64,000 nucleotides of DNA from Cryptomeria japonica (lineage: Eukaryota; Streptophyta; Pinopsida; Cupressales; Cupressaceae). The notes under the pieces are model-generated. The model saw nothing but the letters and a program-made list of their open reading frames with translations, did no database searches and was not told the origin of the DNA. Numbering within the stretch: the first letter of the stretch is position 1; each line of letters begins with the position of its first letter. Shown one piece after another: positions 22,823-35,136 of the stretch. Position numbers and translations under genes: made by a program. Location of the stretch: positions 44,901,517-44,965,516 of the forward strand of contig NC_081411.1 in NCBI RefSeq assembly GCF_030272615.1, read 5' to 3'.

Positions 22823-24483
22823 AAAAATAAATTTATTAGAGATTAAATCTTGTGATTCTTTACATTATCAAGTTTGAAAATACATATTATTGATTAAAAG
22901 GCTTCAATAAGATATTTCTTGGAGGGGTTGCAATAGAAGCATGCTAAAAGAATTGGGTCATCAAGGTTTTCGTCCCGCATGGACTTCAGATTGACATCAC
23001 AATTTTTTTTTATCATAGTTTTTTTTTTTTTTAATTTTCATTTTGTTGAATTGAATCATGCTAAGTCATCCTTAAACATGACATTTTATTTGTTTTCTCT
23101 TCTTTATTTGTCTTCTTATCTTTGAACAGTGATTACATTGTCTTTGATGAGAAAGTTCGAATTGCCCCTATTTGGGTGGATTTTCCTAGTTTACCCTTAC
23201 CATCTTAGAATTTTCTATTATGTGTTTCAGTCCAAACTTTTTTTTTTCGACTTGACACTAGAAGAGGATCTCTTCAAGGATTTAAAGGAGATACGTGATA
23301 TCCGAATTAATCAAATGAGATACAACCGATGTGTCCTCTATTTAAATTTAGTCAACATTTTCCATAAATGCCAATATCACAAGCATAAGATCTAAGATTT
23401 CCTTCTATTGTTTCCCCATTCAAAATATGATACTCAACCCACTTCTAAATCTCTACTTCCTATAAAAAAGATGGGCGATTAACATTATTCAGTCTCAAAG
23501 CCAAGAATCCTGGTTATAATGACCCTCAGCCAAACCATCATTGATATCTAGGGCTCAATCATTGAAGTCTTAAAATGCAATTTCAGTACTTCCAAACATG
23601 AGGAAATGTGTTGAATCCCCTCATGGGAAGATGACTAGTATGATAAAATTCTTTCAAGTGCCATTAGTTGTGGAGTTTTGTCTCTCAAAAAGACTTAACT
23701 ATTTGACATACTTCTCAACCCCTAGCTATGCAATAGCACCGTATCCATCCTTCCAAATCCTTCTTAAATCATGAAACCAGTAATGATAGAAGGAGGAGAA
23801 TATGTACCAAATAAATAACACCAGATCCATCTCTCCATTCAAATAGGAACATTAAATTATGAAGATTTTTTTCATCAAAATGGTTATTCTACTCTGAACG
23901 AGCTAGATAATAAAATAGCTTTGAACACTCATTTAAGAATTATGTCTTTTAGAATGTTTGAGGCCTTATGAAACTTCCACAATTATTTCATTCGTGATGC
24001 TCAATAATGCTTTCCAAATCTTGATATTCTTTATTTACAAGAGGTAAAAGTTTCTACTTTTTCTTTCTATAACATGTCATGTTATTTGGTCATCTATCCA
24101 TTTCTTGTATAGTAATCATGAAACAAGACATGGTTGTGTTTTCACCTTTATCCCTCCTCAGTGGCATCAAAACTTAGTTGATTAAGGATGTAAACGCACC
24201 AACTAAGAATTATGTGTTGGGATTATCGTGGCCAAACCTTCGCAAGTCATAACACCAATTATTGATTTAATAGTTTAATTATTTATATAACCTATGTTGA
24301 ATATTCATTTAATGATGTCATTTTGTGGGACCTATTTTAGTGAGGTGGTAGTCTACATAGCAAGTGACTGGGATGACATGAATCCTAAAATATTGTAGAT
24401 AGGTTTCCCACTTAATACACCACATAGTGAAGCTAAATTGGTGGCTTTGTCACTAATTGTAAGATAAATATGATTGATTATGA
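22823..24483. other. Intergenic stretch without clear features
   Basis: No gene is supported. A short phrase near 23150 (RIAPIWVDFPSLPLP) recalls LINE ORF1 proteins but is not followed by further similarity. Confidence 0.35.
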
Positions 24484-26129
24484 CATATTTGACAAATAAT
24501 AGATTATGATGATGTAAGAGTTCAAAATAAAGAAAAAAAATTTAACATGTGAAACCCATTTAATATAGGTGTATATGCATGCAGGCACATTGCATGATTA
24601 GGAGGTGTGTCACATGAATGAGTATATATAAATATGGACATATTGAGGTATTTTAAAATAAAATATAATTAGTTTTTTAAAGAAAATTGTATCAAATGAA
24701 ATAAGATGGAAGGGAAGATTCATTTATATTCTATTTAAGCATAATGTAGTTGAATGGTCAAATACACCCTATCAATTTTGCACTTTTTCTAAAAAAGTGA
24801 TAACATTTGTCTTATATTTATTTATTAAAATTAAGTTTTAACTGTTGTTGAACTCAACAATATTTAATTATAAACCTCATTTCATTTATTAGTTTCTGCC
24901 AAGGAAGGAATACTAATGCAGTCAATTTTTTTTAGCAATTTAACCAATCATTGAATAGAATTAAAAAATTTGAACAAAATTCCTACAGTTATATGAAATT
25001 TTTTATTTTAAATGATAGTAAAAAAGACAATTATTTTTCTTTCTATTCATCTATATTAGAAATGATAACAACAAAAATGAAAATTTTCTCTTTTTTTAAA
25101 AATGATGTGCCTCAAGGCATTTAATTCATCCAATCAAATGTCAATTGTATTGATTGCTTGAATAAAATTATCACTATTGTATATGTCACATCTTGACTTT
25201 ATTGTAATTTTTTAATTGGTTGATTTAGTTGCAAAAATAATTTGTCATTCAATGTTTTAAAAGGTTATAATGCTTTTAATTTTATGTTTAAATTGCCAAC
25301 CTTATTAATTCTTTGAATGATACTGTATAATGTTATAGATATGACATGGTAGCAAAATAGTTTAATTTGAAAGTTATTTCACCTACAGCTTATTAATTTA
25401 CAATTATTTTGTTGATTTCAATTCATTCATATACATATTAAATTTTCCATTAGATTTTTCAATACATTAAATTATTTAGGTTATATTTGTGCTCTATTGT
25501 TTTTCCATATTTGTATAATTTTGTTGATATATCATTTTTTGATATTTTGATCCTTAAAAGTTAAAAACTTAAAAAAGAAAAATCCTAATCTATAGAATTT
25601 GAAAAAGGTAGTGATTTCTAACCAATTAATAAGCAAACCCTTCTTTGTAGCCTTAAACAAATTATTTTGAAGATTAATTCAGAAAACTTTGAGTTTTGAT
25701 ATCTTGATCCACTTTGCATTGCAATGTAAATTAGATTTGTTCTTTAACAGTACTAATTAAATCTTCAAACCAATACAAACAATCAGACTACTCGACCTAA
25801 TATGTCTTTATGTCTTTGGCCATTTTATAAACAAATAAATCTCCAAGACAATGATAAAGTGGTGAAGGTTTTTCTTTAATAAAAGAAAGTCTCAATCTCC
25901 CACTTAAAAAGAGGTCCTACCGTACTAAAATGCATTGGATTCCTTTCACATAGTGCCAACAACCAAAAGACAAAAGTTACAAATAATTCATGTTTGATTT
26001 TTTTTATGGTAAGTCCTTTTCCATTGCCAACCTGTAAAAAGTAGGCCACACCACATGTATTTTAAGCTTAATTGCGACTGGTTAAGAACAAACACAACCT
26101 ATAAAGGGTCGATTGTTATGAAATATTTA
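24484..26129. repeat. 3' flank of COMT copy C
   Basis: It is collinear with 15311-18413 after removal of the two retroposons in copy A. It shows what the locus looked like before those insertions. Confidence 0.75.
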
Positions 26130-26745
26130 CTACAACTTAGTGGGTAGCTTAAAAGTAGAAACAGTGACGCTGTCTGCGAACCACCATAGGTACTCTGCAT
26201 TGCTCTTGAATTTAGACGTCTCAAGTTCTTCTGGATGCGTCTTGACATATTTTCTGAAGTCGGCAGGTCCCATGATAGCCCCCATATTGTCTGCACATAC
26301 TCTACTGCCATTGCCCAGAATAGCATTTTCCTTCAACAGAAGATAGTCTGGCATATAGCGGTCTTTCCAGTGGTCATTGAAAACTAAATCAAAATGGGGG
26401 GAATTCATCTCCTCCAGAAACTTCTTGGCTATGTCAAGTCGCTCGTTGAATTTCCCTTCCACCACAACCACTTTGGATGATAGCCCTGTCAAACAGAGAC
26501 ATAAAGTGTTATCTGTATCATAGATATTATAAAACTAAACGGAATCATCATCAACTGTGAAAACTTCATGCTTTCAAAATCCACAATTAACATAAGAGAA
26601 TGTGGTACCTGCGTGCTCTATGATTTGCCTGGTGATGATGCAGTTATCTGGGTTCATCTCAAAAGTGAGAAACTTACTGCCCTCCTTGGCAGCTGCGAGG
26701 CAATCCTAACAGCAGAATACCCGCAGAATGTACCGAGCTCAAGAA
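26130..26745 (-). pseudogene. COMT copy C: exon 2, intron and inner part of exon 1
   Basis: Exon 2 (to about 26485) is open and keeps DHWKDRY and ADNMG, as in copy A. The intron and the 3' part of exon 1 follow up to 26745. Around 26690 one base is missing relative to copy A, so the frame after CGYSAVRIASQL is lost. Exon 1 is cut off at the AAGAA target duplication and resumes at 38238. The break falls just before AdoMet motif I (GTFCGYSA). Confidence 0.92.
26741..26745. repeat. Target site duplication AAGAA, left copy
   Basis: GAGCTCAAGAA here and AAGAACTACCC at 38238 overlap to give the uninterrupted copy A sequence GAGCTCAAGAACTACCC. Confidence 0.95.
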
Positions 26746-27742
26746 TGTTGGGAAAGTGCCTCGAATTCACTTGACATTGTGCCAGTTTGGTTGTCTTGCC
26801 GATGACCCGATGGAGTCACCTTCGGCGATCGGGGTATCATCGGCGATCGGCAGAATTTGTTGAGTGCTATGCCGATGAACAAATGGATCGGTCTTCTTGG
26901 AAGCGGTCTCACCGATGGTTGATGCTTTCCTGATCAAGTCGCCTTTCGGTGTCATCCGAGATCGGAGCAGCTTTTGCTGATGGAGCCACCTTGTTCTGTC
27001 GATGGGTGTCCACATGGGTCAAAGGTCAAAAGGAATTATTGCAGATAGTTAGAATATTTGTGTTTAGGTATATGAATACTAATGGACGCATCCTCAAGAC
27101 GAATGTGGGATAATGGACAAGTTGTGAATACAAGACAGTCAATGGTTGGACTTCTTGGCGGTCGGAGAGACTAACTGTTGTGTGAACTACATTTGATAGA
27201 TGTAATACATGTAGCCAGAGGAAACCGAAGCAAAATGTTGGTTAGGAGGATGAGTGTTACATGTTGTTGGGTTTCTGAATGAAAGACCATTGGACTCCAT
27301 AACGCTTATTCTTAACCAATGCGTTGTAATGGATGGCTGATATATATGTTGCCAGAGATGTAACCCAAGGGCTAGAGAAGTTACTGTGTGATGTATGGTG
27401 TGGAGTCTTGTATGTTGGAAGCCTGAGTGTTCTGCATAGGTGATGACTGTGATCTGAACATAGATTATGAGAGAAAATGCCTATGAAGAGGATCTGTAAC
27501 TTTATTGTAACCTTCTTTTAACTTTGAATAAAGTGATCTCTCTTTGGTGGTGGGTTTTTTACCTGTAAGGGTTTTCCCACGTAAATCTGGTGTTAACTCT
27601 CTATTGCGTTTTTTGTGTGATTAGTTTTTTCATTAACCCGTGTATATCTTAATGTTCTGCAAAAGAATTTAAAGACATACTTGTTTGATTCCCCTTAGAA
27701 TTGGCATTAGGATAGCGTCTTCTGCACTGTTCTTTCCTTACA
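26746..27742 (+). repeat. 5' LTR of the copia element
   Basis: It starts TGTTGGGAAAGTGCC and ends CTTTCCTTACA, 997 bp. The initiator-Met primer site TGGTATCAGAGCC follows at 27745-27757. The 3' LTR at 36314-38237 has the same ends. Without its 956-bp insert the 3' LTR would be 968 bp. Confidence 0.93.
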
Positions 27743-27744
27743 AG

Positions 27745-27757
27745 TGGTATCAGAGCC
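27745..27757 (+). other. Primer binding site (tRNA-iMet) of the copia element
   Basis: TGGTATCAGAGCC lies two bases after the LTR end and matches the standard plant initiator-Met primer site. Confidence 0.92.
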
Positions 27758-27859
27758 TCGCCAGTTGTGTTATCCTTGTTGGGTAGGTTGGTTTTTTGTG
27801 TCAATTTTGTTTTAGTGGGAGTCTTGCAGAGAGTCTACTTGTTCTTTTTGCAGAGTGAG

Positions 27860-29002
27860 ATGGCGAGTACTTCTGGGCGAATGGACCTTAAGAAGTTCAA
27901 TGGCTCAAACTTTGAGTTGTGGAAACTTAAAGTTGAAGATTTGCTAGTTGACCGTGATCTTTGGGTTGTTGTGTCTGGACAGAAATCTTCATGCATGAAG
28001 CAAGAGGATTGGGACTTAGAAGACCGAAAGGCCAGAGGACTGATAAGATTAAGCCTTGTAGATTAAATTCTTTTGAACGTTCATGAGGAGAAGACTACTT
28101 GTCTTTTGTGGAAGAAATTGGGAGACATTTATGAGGGCAAATCCTTGGTGAATAAAATTTTCTTGAGAAAGAAGTTATAGTCTTTGAAGATGGATGAAGG
28201 GACGTCTATACCAAATCATTTGAATGCCTTCAACATGGTCCTTGCACAATTAACTTCTATGGGAGATACAATTATAGAAGAAGACCATTATATGTTGTTG
28301 TTGTGTTGCTTGCCTAACATGTGGGACCACTTGGTAATGGCCATTGGGAGTACTACTGCCAAGTTTAAAATGGATGAGGTGGTTTCTTCTCTTTTGTCAG
28401 AAGAGATGAGAAGGAAATCTTTTGAGGTGGCTAAAGAGGCTCTCTCTGTTCAAGGCAGGTCAAAGCAGAAAGACAAAAAGAAAGACAAAAAGTTCAAATC
28501 CAAGTCAGAAGAGATGTCAAAGTCTCCTAGAAAGAAATCCAAGGTGAAATGGTAGAACTATAGATAGAAAGGCCATATCCAAAAGGATTGCAAAGAAGAG
28601 AAGAAGAAGAAGAAGAAGAAGAAGAATATTTCTGATACCGAGTCCTCTTAGAGCGATGCAGATGCCTTTGTAGTAGCTCTGGTAGTGCCTACATCTGATG
28701 ATGTATGGTTGGTTGATTCAGGGACATCATTCCATATGACATCTCACAAAGAATGGTTCTCAAAGTATGAACCATATGTTGGTGGAAAGGTGTTCCTAGC
28801 AAGTGATTCAACACTAGAGATCATAGGGAGAGGTATAGTAAGAATCCAGTTCCATGATGACAAAATAAAGAGAATCGATGGAGTTCTTCATATATCAGGT
28901 CTACATAGAAATATACTCTTTGTTAGTAAGTTGAATGATGTTGGAGTTCGGGTAACTTTTGTGTCTGGTGGTTGTAAGATGAATAGAGAGTCTATTGTAT
29001 AG
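27860..29002 (+). mobile_element. Copia gag and protease region
   Basis: From the ATG at 27860 the Gag start reads MASTSGRMDLKKFNGSNFEL, followed by a UBN2-type capsid region and a lysine-rich tail containing a GAA-repeat tract near 28600. The aspartic protease lies at 28685-29002 with the motif WLVDSGTSFHMT. Gag packages the RNA and the protease cleaves the polyprotein. The region is broken. Confidence 0.85.
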
Positions 29003-29099
29003 GCTAAGGGTGAATGCATTGGAACTCTGTATAAGTTAAATGCTAAACCTATGTGCTGCTATAATGTCTCTGTAAAATCTAAAAAAGTTACTGTGCTAA

Positions 29100-29854
29100 C
29101 ACATGATGTAAACTCTATGGAAGTTAAATTTCTTGAGAAAACAATGTTATGGCATCATAGGATCGGTCACATTGGAGAGAAGGGCTTAAAATCTTTGAAA
29201 AACAAGAATCTGGTATAGGGGCTTGATGATTGTAATTTTGATTTCAAATTTTGTGAACACTACATATATGGAAAGCAACATCATGTTACTTTTTATTCTA
29301 GTCCTCATAGATCTTCTGGTTTGCTAGATTATATCAACTCTGATGTATTTGGTCCAGTAAATGTTCCTTCATTGTCGAAGTCTAAATATTATGTTTCTTT
29401 CATAGATGATTATTCGAGAAGGACATTTGTATATTTTTTGAAAAGTAAATTAGAAATGTTCAATCGGTTTAAAGAGTTTAAAAACTTGGTTGAAAATCAG
29501 ATTGGCAGGAAAATTAAATGCTTAAGGACTGATAATTGTGGTGAGTTCTGGTTTGCAGAATTTGAACAATATTGCAAAGATCATGGTATAAAGAGGCATA
29601 TGAATACACCTTACACTCCACAACAAAATGGAGTTGTGGAAAGCTTAAATTGGTCTTTGATGGAGAAAGCAAGAAGCATGTTGAGTAGTGCTAGTCTGGA
29701 ACAAACATTCTAGGCTGAAGCGGTTGCTACAACATGCTACTTGTTGAATCGTTCTCCTACTTCAACATTGGTAAACAAGACACCTTTGGAAGCATGGTCT
29801 AGTAAGAAGCCTTTTTAAGACACATTTGTGTTTTGGGTTCAGAGGCATATGCAC
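29100..29854 (+). mobile_element. Copia integrase, N-terminal and core part
   Basis: A pre-integrase region is followed by the integrase core: SDVFGPVNVPS and FIDDYSRRTFVYF supply the first Asp residues and TPYTPQQNGVVES the downstream core motif. Integrase would insert the cDNA into the host chromosome. The region stops at 29854, where a foreign LTR is inserted, and resumes at 31719. Confidence 0.88.
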
Positions 29855-31713
29855 TGTAGACACTCAAAATTGTCATGTCTAATTAAATAAATATTTTATT
29901 TATTTAATTATCTAAGCCTAATTCTTCTATTAATTAAATAAATCTTTATTTATTTAATTAATTCATTTATCCTCTTCTAACCTTATTTCTCATTTAAATA
30001 AATACATTTATTTATTTAAATTATCCTTTTCCTAAATTAAATAAATATTTTATTTATTTAATTGATCTCACTTCTTCTATAAATTAAATAAATCTTCATT
30101 TATTTAATTAATTCATTATCTTTTTCTACCCATGACACATGTCATTTATCTCTTAATTCCTACATTACCTACCACTTTCATTATTTTATTATTTCTTCTA
30201 CCTACCCTCTAATCCTAGCTGACCTCCTTTTTACACCTCTCAATCTTATCCTTCCATTTCTTATAGTGTCTTCTATTTAAGGAGATGCTTCCTTCATTAT
30301 CTAACCCTAACAACTTGATCAATTGACGACATTACAATTCTACTTGCAACCACATTCCGTTCTTTGTTGAGCTCTTGTGCATGTAAAATCTGAGAGAAAA
30401 TATATCAAGCAAGATCAATGGAGATAGGAAGAATGGAGATCAAAACCCTATTGGACATGTGATGGTATAATCTTTGTGATTTTGTTTTATTTGCATTTTC
30501 TTAGGTAATCTTCATATGTTATGGTGGATCTTTGTTGTTGTTAGGCTAGGGTTTGGTGGTTGAATTCATTTAGCCTTTCAATATTGTTATTATTGTATCC
30601 ATTTTCACCATATACATGCACATGTGCCTAAATTAAATAGATCTAAGGGCAAGTACAAGGTAATGGGGCCTCATTTATGCTTCAGAAGGTAATGGGGCCC
30701 GAAGTGAAAATAAATGGGCCCCCGTTTTGTTCTAAAATGGGGACCTGCTTTTAAACAAAACGGGGGCCCGTTTTTTAAAAACGGGCCCCCGTTTCTAAAT
30801 CGTATTTTACCCTTTTTTTCCACAAGCCACCCTGTTTGAAAATGGGGGCTTGTTCTATGGAATTTGATTCCACAACCTGCCACTTGGCTCAGGATTAGGC
30901 CTGGGATGGCCACACCTAAGACATGGACCTGCAGCTTCAAATCTCCATGAATGAAAGCACAAATATGAACTTCTAAAATAGTTTACGTGCCTGTAATTAG
31001 AGAATTTTTATACGAAATTAAAGCCCATTTTAGATTATACTGTCTAGATTATAAATATGTAAATTTATTTAAAAATTGATTGTTTTAACTATTTTTCATT
31101 TAATTTATACTAAATCAGGTCGATAAACTTGAAATATTAACTAATTTTGTTAATTTAATAACTTTTTTTATTTTAATGAATTTTGAAAAAAAATTATATG
31201 TCATCAATCTACACAAAATTATTTTCTATTTAAAAAAAATAAAAATAAAATGTTAAGTTTACGTCAAATTATGTTGGTCGAACACGTCAAATTTTTAAAA
31301 AGATAATTAAGGACATTTAAAAATTAATTAAAAATAAAATATTCAAAAAGCAAATACAGAAAAATATGCTCATAAATATTCAGTGTGTTACAAACTATTT
31401 CCCAAAATGGTTTGAGAAAATAATTTTAATTGTGTCAAAAATTGTGGGTCGTACACATGCATGGTATGGTCCTAAAACAAGCATTTTTAAAACATAGTTT
31501 TTAGAAATCCATTCTAAAGGTTTATTTTTTATTATGTGGGTATTAAAATAAATTACATATTTGGAAAGTACACTAAGAGGGCTATCTTTTATATTACTGA
31601 ATTTTTCCAAGATTCAATCTCCAAGTGTTTCAAAATTTAAGCTCAAATGAGACAAAATCTGAAAATCAGGGAAAACACTTCCATTTTTTGGCGAAAAAGT
31701 GGACTCAGCTTCT
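29855..31713 (+). mobile_element. Probable solo LTR inside the copia integrase
   Basis: The 1,859-bp insert starts TGTAGACACTC and continues into repeated ATTAAATAAAT motifs. It has no gag or pol and is bounded by the TGCAC duplication, as expected when an LTR element is reduced to one LTR by recombination. Its opening and AT-rich composition resemble the long LTR at 59749. It is younger than the copia element that hosts it. The last bases are not the usual CA, so the right end may be altered. Confidence 0.65.
30716..30792. repeat. GGGCCC-rich nested hairpins
   Basis: GGGCCCCCGTTTTGTT (30716) pairs perfectly with AACAAAACGGGGGCCC (30754). ACGGGGGCCCGTTTTT (30760) pairs perfectly with AAAAACGGGCCCCCGT (30777). 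The two stems share bases, so alternative foldings compete. It is a sharply GC-rich island inside an AT-rich LTR. Confidence 0.85.
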
Positions 31714-31718
31714 TGCAC

Positions 31719-32070
31719 TGACCCCTAAGTTGGATAACAAGGCAGTCAAATGTATTTTCATTGGCTATGGTATTGGTGTGAAAGGATACAAGCTTTGGAA
31801 TCCTATGACTGGAAAGGTGGTGTACAACAAAAGTGTAATCTTCCGTGAGCTAAAACCTATGTCAATAGATCGACAAACTGAAAAGTATGAAAAAGATGTG
31901 GTTGAAATTCCACTAGGAGAGGAAATACAAACTCCAAATGTACTTGAAAATGTAGAGAGTTCAAGCAGCTTTGAAAGTTCAAAAGAAGAACATGATGATA
32001 AACCTCTTGTTGAAACTCATGAAGTCTCACCACAGGTAGAAAGGAGACCCACACGGAATAGATGACAACC
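31719..32070 (+). mobile_element. Copia integrase C-terminal part and linker
   Basis: The conserved copia segment DNKAVKCIFIGYGIGVKGYK is followed by NPMTGKVVYNKSVIFRE and an acidic linker before RT. It directly continues the integrase interrupted at 29854. Confidence 0.85.
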
Positions 32071-32149
32071 TAATAGGTATGGTTACTCAACAGAAATATT
32101 TAACTACACAATGTTGAATGTTAATTGTGCCTATGCTTTACTTATAGAT

Positions 32150-33170
32150 GATGATGAGCCTAGGACTGTGAAAGAGGCTATCAACATGTCTGATTCAGAT
32201 TCTTGGTTGGAAGCCATGAATGATGAAATGGCATCATTGGAAAAGAACATAACCTAGGATTTGGTACCTTTTCCTAAAGGCAGGAAGCCTGTGGGCTATA
32301 AGTGGGTATTTAAGAAAAAATATGGTCTAGATGGTAGGATTGATAAGTACAAGGCAAGACTAGTTGTGAAGGGGTACTCTCAAAAGCAAGGTATTGACTA
32401 TGGATAAATATTCTCTCCTGTAGCTAAGCTGACATCTATTAGATTTTTTTTGTCACTCGCAACAGTGTATGATTGGGAAGCTGAGCAAATGGATGTGAAG
32501 ACAATTTTTCTTCATGGTGATCTTGAAGAACAAATTTATATGTCTCAGCCAGAGCACTCTATGGAAAAAGGTAAAGAACATTTGGTATGTAAACTCAAAA
32601 AGTCTCTTTATGGTTTGAAACAATCTCCCAGAATGTGGTATCATAAATATGATACCTTTGTGTTATCTTTAGGATTTGTGTGATCTAAAGTTGATCATTG
32701 TGTGTACTACAAAACTGAAGGTGATAGGATTCTTATCATTGGTTTGTACGTAGATGACATGTTATTCATTGGAAATGGTAAAAGTATGATCTCATATTTG
32801 AAATATTAGTTGTCCTTGAAATTTAAAATGAAAGACTTGGGGGTAGAAAAGTACATTCTAGGAATGGAAATTAAAAGGGATAGATCTAAGAGAAAGCTTT
32901 GGCTCGGTCAGAGAAAATATATTACTAATGTTCTTGACAGGTCTAATATGTCTAATTATAAACAACAAGTTGTTCCAATCCTGCAGGGAACAAAGTTATC
33001 TATGCATAACCATCCCAAATCTCAAAAGGAGATTAATGACATGAAGGATGTATCATATGCAAGTTCTATTGGTAGTCTTATGTATGCGATGGTTTGTACT
33101 AGACTAGACATTGCCGAACCAGTGGGAGTACTTAGTAGATTTTTGGAAAATCCAGGAAGGTTGCACTGAG
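32150..33170 (+). mobile_element. Copia reverse transcriptase, first copy
   Basis: The RT begins near DSWLEAMNDEMASLE and GYKWVFKKKYGLDG. It contains QMDVKTIFLHGDLEEQIYM and the catalytic LYVDDMLFIGN near 32745. RT copies the element's RNA into DNA. It is broken. The last part (from 32612) is repeated at 35137. Confidence 0.9.
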
Positions 33171-33249
33171 ATGCTATGAAGAGAGTGTTTAGATACTTGA
33201 GAAGTACTTCTCAGTATGCTCTGTGTTACCATGGACATTTGGTTGGGTG

Positions 33250-33736
33250 GTAGAGGACTATCAGCATTCAAGGATATGTGGATTCTGATTGGGCAAGGGA
33301 CATTGATAATAGGAGATCCACCAGTGAATATATATTCATATTGAATGGTGGTGCTATCAGTTGGATGAGCAAGCGGCAACCTATAGTCACTTTGTCCACT
33401 ATAGAGGAAGAATACATGGCTGCCACACATGCTTATAAAGAAGTTTTTTATCTTAGACATTTGGGATCTGATATTGGTTTTGATGTAGGACAAATTGAAG
33501 TTTGTTGTGATAGTCAGAGTGCCTTTTGTTTGGCAAATAATCCTACATTCCATGCTAGGTCTAAACATATTGATGTCCAATATCACTTTGTTCATGACAT
33601 GGTGGAAGATGCAAAAGTAAATCTAAACAAGGTAGACACTCTGGAAAATGTTGCTAATGCCTTAACGAAACTAGTAAGAACTTATAAGTACAAGTGGTGT
33701 TCTACCTCTATGGGCCTTAGTACCCATGGTTCTTAG
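33250..33736 (+). mobile_element. Copia RNase H, first copy
   Basis: The RNase H domain carries VDSDWARDIDNRRSTSEYIF, ISWMSKRQPIVTLSTIEEEY and CDSQSAFCLA, with acidic active-site positions visible. The polypurine tract CAAGTGGGAGTT follows at about 33777 and abuts an LTR start at 33789. Confidence 0.9.
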
Positions 33737-33788
33737 TAATGCCTGAAAATGTTAAGCAATCCAGTGAATTCTTCATCAAGTGGGAGTT

Positions 33789-35136
33789 TGTTGGAAAAGT
33801 GCCTCGAATTCACTTGATGTTGTGCTAGTTTGGTTGTCTTGCTGATGACCTGATGGAGTTGCCTTCAGCGATGGGGTATCATCGAAGATTAGGAAAAGTT
33901 GTTGAGTGCTATGCTGATGAACCAATGGATCCATCTTCTTGGTCATCAGAGATCGGGGTAACTTGGAAGCGATCTAGCCGATGGTTTATGCTTTGCCGAT
34001 GAAGTCGCCTTTCGGTGTCATCCGAGATTGGAGTATCTTTTACCGATGGAGTCGCCTTGTTCTGTCAATGGGTGTCCACATGGGTCAAAGGTCGAAAGGG
34101 ATTCTTGTGGACAATTAGGATATTCGTGTTTAGGTATATGAATATTAGCTAATGCATCCTCAGGACAAATGTGGGATAATGGATGAGTCATGAATATAGG
34201 ATGGTTGAAGGTTAGACTTCCTAGCAGTTGGAGCGACTAACTGTTGTGTGAACTACATTCGACAAATGTAATACATGTAGACAAAGGAAACCCAAATGAA
34301 ATGTTGGTTAGGAGGATGGGTGTTACATGGTGTTGGGTTTGTGAATGACAGACCATTGGACTCCATAACGGTTATGCTTAACTGATATGTTGTAATCGAT
34401 GGTTGATACGTATGTTGCCAGAAATGTAACCCAAGGGATAGAGAGGTTACTGTGTGATGTATGGTGTGGAGTCTTGTATGTTGCAAGCCTGATTGTTCTG
34501 CATACAGGTAAAAAACCCACCACCAAAGTGATCTCTCTTTGGTGGCAAGTTTTTTACCTGTAAGGGTTTTCCCACGTAAATCTGGTGTTAACTCTCTGTT
34601 GTTTTTTCTATGCACAGAGTTGGTTCCCACTTTTTGGTACATCCTGATTTTTGTTGAAATCGTACATTTTTTAGAAAATATAATGATTTAAGCTTTAAGA
34701 GGTCCCATTTGAAGTAATTAATTGAAGAGAGTTAAATAAAAAGGCTCTTAGATCAAAATTTCTTGGATAGAACCTCTCTACTTCTAAATCATACTTGCAA
34801 TGGAGTCTCCTTTGCGTCTATCAAATGCTGATAAAAAATCAATTTTACATTAGCTTTTGAGGGGTCAAATTAATTCAGTTAATTATTTTTTTTAATAGGT
34901 ATTTAGTCCTTATTATAAGCTTTCCAAATAGTATAAATTTTAATATATTTAATTTCATTAATATATTTTTATTTTATTTCTTATGAATGTAGTTTTTTCA
35001 CCCAACATGAACTTCTTTGTTCAATGCAATGGGAAAAATAGTAAACTAATTCAAAAAAAATCTGAAAAATATCTATGCACTAGGTATTGGTGTTTTCTTT
35101 CTAAAAGAAAAAGATAATTGAATTTTGATATATAAA
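33789..35136 (+). repeat. Partial internal LTR with partial TIR transposon
   Basis: The LTR sequence runs from TGTTGGAAAAGTGCC to about 34620, then the TIR transposon begins (TGGTTCCCAC at 34621). Both stop at 35136, where RT sequence resumes. It is a by-product of the tandem duplication, not an independent insertion. Confidence 0.88.

Larger units (their letters stand above)
29850..31718. repeat. Target duplication TGCAC around the inserted LTR
   Basis: TGCAC at 29850-29854 and 31714-31718 brackets the insert. Overlapping the two flanks restores a continuous copia coding stretch (...AYALTPKLDNK...). Confidence 0.8.

Noticed and set aside
23129-23395. Possible LINE ORF1 remnant (phrase APIWVDFPSLPLP)
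   Set aside because: The similarity is limited to about 15 residues and no RT or other LINE part follows.
33104-33595. 163-codon minus-strand frame, with a similar one at 35644-36120
   Set aside because: Both mirror the RNase H coding strand of the copia element and recur only because of the tandem duplication.
33789-35136. A separate, independent LTR insertion in the middle of the copia element
   Set aside because: The constant 2,525-bp spacing and the cut-off TIR transposon show it is part of a tandem duplication.
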